Shown here: positions 14,526 to 15,705 of the stretch, piece after piece
How positions within the stretch are numbered: position 1 is the stretch's first letter
Layout of the letters: each line of letters starts with the position of its first letter
Source of the DNA: Bacillota bacterium
Lineage (GTDB): Bacteria; Bacillota; Clostridia; Christensenellales; UMGS416
Assembly (NCBI GenBank): GCA_023422005.1
Contig: JAEZSC010000143.1
Location: 1 to 15,705, forward strand
Direction of reading: 5' to 3'
DNA length: 15,705 nt
Position numbers and translations under genes: made by a program
The notes under the pieces: generated by a model
Database searches by the model: none
Told to the model about the DNA's origin: nothing
The model's input: only the letters and a program-made list of their open reading frames with translations

Positions 14526-15080
14526 GTGCGCATCATCGGCGGCTCGCTGCGGGGCAGAACGTTTTCCGCCCCCGAGGGCATGCTCACCCGCCCCACCGGC
14601 GACCGTGTTCGCGAGGCGCTGTTCAACATCCTCTTCGGCCGCGTCCAAGGTACAGCGGTGCTGGATGGCTTTGCTGGCAGCGGCGCTTTGAGCTTTGAGG
14701 CGCTCAGCCGGGGAGCGGCATCGGCCACGCTGTTCGATGTGGACGCCAAGGCCGCGCAGACCCTGCGGCGCAACGCTGCCGCGCTGGGTCTTGCGGATCG
14801 CTGCGACATCCGCACGGCGGACTTCCTGCAAGGCGCTACGGCATTGCATGGGCAGGGTTTCGGCCTGGTATTTCTGGACCCTCCATATGCCGCCGGACTT
14901 CTGGAAAGCTCGCTGGAACTGGTGGGCCGTCACGGCCTGCTGTCGCCCGGGGGCATTGTTGTGGCGGAACACAGCGCCAACGCTGTGTTACCAGGTGAGC
15001 TGGCGGGGCTTGCGGCTTACGACCGCCGTCGTTACGGCATCGCGGCGCTTACCCTGTATAAAAGGCAGGACGACAAATGA
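14526..15080 (+). CDS. rsmD: 16S rRNA (guanine(966)-N(2))-methyltransferase
   Basis: Methylates the N2 of a guanine (G966 in E. coli numbering) in the head of 16S rRNA. The 184-residue product begins with the family's MRIIGGSLRGRTF, followed by TRPTGDRVREALFN (21-34), SAM-binding DGFAGSGALSFEALSRGA (47-64) and the catalytic DPPY motif (118-121) of N-methyltransferases. The frame extends upstream to a GTG at 14487, but that codon abuts the promoter. GTG 14526 has GAGGAGG six bases ahead and gives the usual protein length. The stop overlaps the coaD ATG by 4 bp (ATGA). Confidence 0.96.
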   Translation: MRIIGGSLRGRTFSAPEGMLTRPTGDRVREALFNILFGRVQGTAVLDGFAGSGALSFEALSRGAASATLFDVDAKAAQTLRRNAAALGLADRCDIRTADFLQGATALHGQGFGLVFLDPPYAAGLLESSLELVGRHGLLSPGGIVVAEHSANAVLPGELAGLAAYDRRRYGIAALTLYKRQDDK

Positions 15081-15562
15081 GGATTTGGATATACCCCGGC
15101 AGCTTCGACCCGGTGACGCTGGGCCACCTGGACATCATAAAGCGCGCCGCTGCCCAGTGCGACCGGCTGGTCGTCGCGGTGCTGCACAACGCTGCCAAGC
15201 GGCCGGTGTTCACGATGGATGAACGCTGTGAAATGATATCGGATGTCGTCGCCCATCTGCCCAACGTCGTGGTGAGCCGCTTCGAGGGCCTCACCGCCGA
15301 CTATGCCGTGGCCCAGGGTGCGTGCGCGCTGGTGCGAGGCCTGCGGGCGGTGTCTGATTTCGAGATGGAATTCCAGATCGCGACGATGAACCGCCGTCTG
15401 GCGCCGTCGGTGGAGACGGTTTTTATCATGACCAGCACCGAATATTCCTTCGTCAGCTCCACGATCGTAAAGGAAGTGGGCCGCTTCGGCGGAGATATTA
15501 CCGAACTGGTGCCCCCTGTGATACACGAACGAATCAAAAACGCACTGTGCGAAAGGCGTTAG
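15077..15562 (+). CDS. coaD: phosphopantetheine adenylyltransferase
   Basis: Fourth step of coenzyme A synthesis: 4'-phosphopantetheine plus ATP gives dephospho-CoA. The 161-residue product is standard length. Motifs: YPGSFDPVTLGH (6-17, the nucleotidyltransferase T/HxGH site with H17), RGLR (87-90) and EYSFVSSTIVKEV (122-134, equivalent of the ISSSxVKE motif). Translation is probably coupled to rsmD through the ATGA overlap; the rsmD-coaD pair is very common in Firmicutes. Confidence 0.97.
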   Translation: MRIWIYPGSFDPVTLGHLDIIKRAAAQCDRLVVAVLHNAAKRPVFTMDERCEMISDVVAHLPNVVVSRFEGLTADYAVAQGACALVRGLRAVSDFEMEFQIATMNRRLAPSVETVFIMTSTEYSFVSSTIVKEVGRFGGDITELVPPVIHERIKNALCERR

Positions 15563-15572
15563 GAGGAACCCT

Positions 15573-15705
15573 ATGAATATTATGGGATTGCTGGACTATC
15601 TGCAGGACGAGCTGGAGCGCGCCAACAGCATGCCGCTGTCCACCAAGGCCATCATCGACCGGGAGAAATGCCTGAACATCGTGGGCGACATCCGCCAGAA
15701 CATGC
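15573..15705 (+). CDS. start of a small helical protein downstream of coaD (cut by window end)
   Basis: ATG 15573 follows AGGAGG (15561-15566, overlapping the coaD stop) by six bases, and the frame is open for 44 codons to the window end. The visible part, beginning MNIMGLLDYLQDELERA and continuing with PLSTKAIIDREKCLNIVGDIRQNM, is charged and helix-prone. It resembles the start of the small coiled-coil proteins often found after coaD in Clostridia and labelled ATPase or V-type ATPase subunit-like. That comparison is from memory of the gene order and start pattern; function is unknown. Confidence 0.7.
   Translation, partial: MNIMGLLDYLQDELERANSMPLSTKAIIDREKCLNIVGDIRQNM

Noticed and set aside
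1..15705. Mobile elements, CRISPR arrays, defence genes, tRNA or rRNA genes
   Set aside because: No transposase, direct repeat array, integrase, attachment site or tRNA-like cloverleaf was found by eye. The base composition and gene order look chromosomal and core throughout.

Overview
This window is a GC-rich piece of a bacterial chromosome that is almost entirely core genes. A PolC-type replicative DNA polymerase, the order rpsB-tsf-pyrH-frr-uppS-cdsA-dxr-rseP, strong AGGAGG-like ribosome binding sites and the rsmD-coaD-coiled-coil gene pair all point to the Bacillota (Firmicutes). The high GC content and the short EF-Ts suggest a GC-rich class Clostridia lineage rather than Bacillus. The exact taxon cannot be read from the window. 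No mobile element, CRISPR array, tRNA or rRNA was seen.

Region 1 (minus strand, about 12650 down to 3954) is one long co-directional cluster. A strong promoter and a structured leader precede rpsB (ribosomal protein S2). Then follow tsf (EF-Ts), pyrH (UMP kinase), a GNAT acetyltransferase, frr (ribosome recycling factor), a 68-residue PASTA-like small protein, uppS, cdsA, dxr, rseP and ispG. Translation factors, pyrimidine nucleotide supply, isoprenoid precursor synthesis (dxr, ispG), undecaprenyl carrier synthesis (uppS), phospholipid synthesis (cdsA) and membrane proteolysis (rseP) are thus coupled. Four junctions are 4-bp ATGA stop/start overlaps, implying translational coupling. Hairpins between rpsB/tsf, between tsf/pyrH and just before pyrH look like partial terminators or RNA control points.

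Region 2 (minus strand, 3953 down to 1) holds polC, with its own extended -10 promoter. It runs off the window before its C-terminal end. proS, which sits between rseP and polC in Bacillus subtilis, is absent here; ispG takes that place.

Region 3 (12640-15705) starts with a divergent promoter pair: rpsB leftwards and a PHP-domain phosphoesterase rightwards. The PHP gene converges on a class I SAM-dependent methyltransferase (minus strand). A second divergent promoter region then drives rsmD (16S rRNA guanine-N2 methyltransferase), coaD (phosphopantetheine adenylyltransferase, ATGA overlap) and the start of a small charged, probably coiled-coil protein cut by the window end.

The largest gap without a gene is 12526-12764 (239 bp). 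It holds the rpsB leader and two divergent promoters. The window is mainly ordinary housekeeping DNA. The points most worth a second look are the nested-stem rpsB leader, the mutually exclusive hairpins before pyrH, the PASTA-like small gene and the inserted acetyltransferase. No clearly new defence, mobile or biosynthetic system was found.
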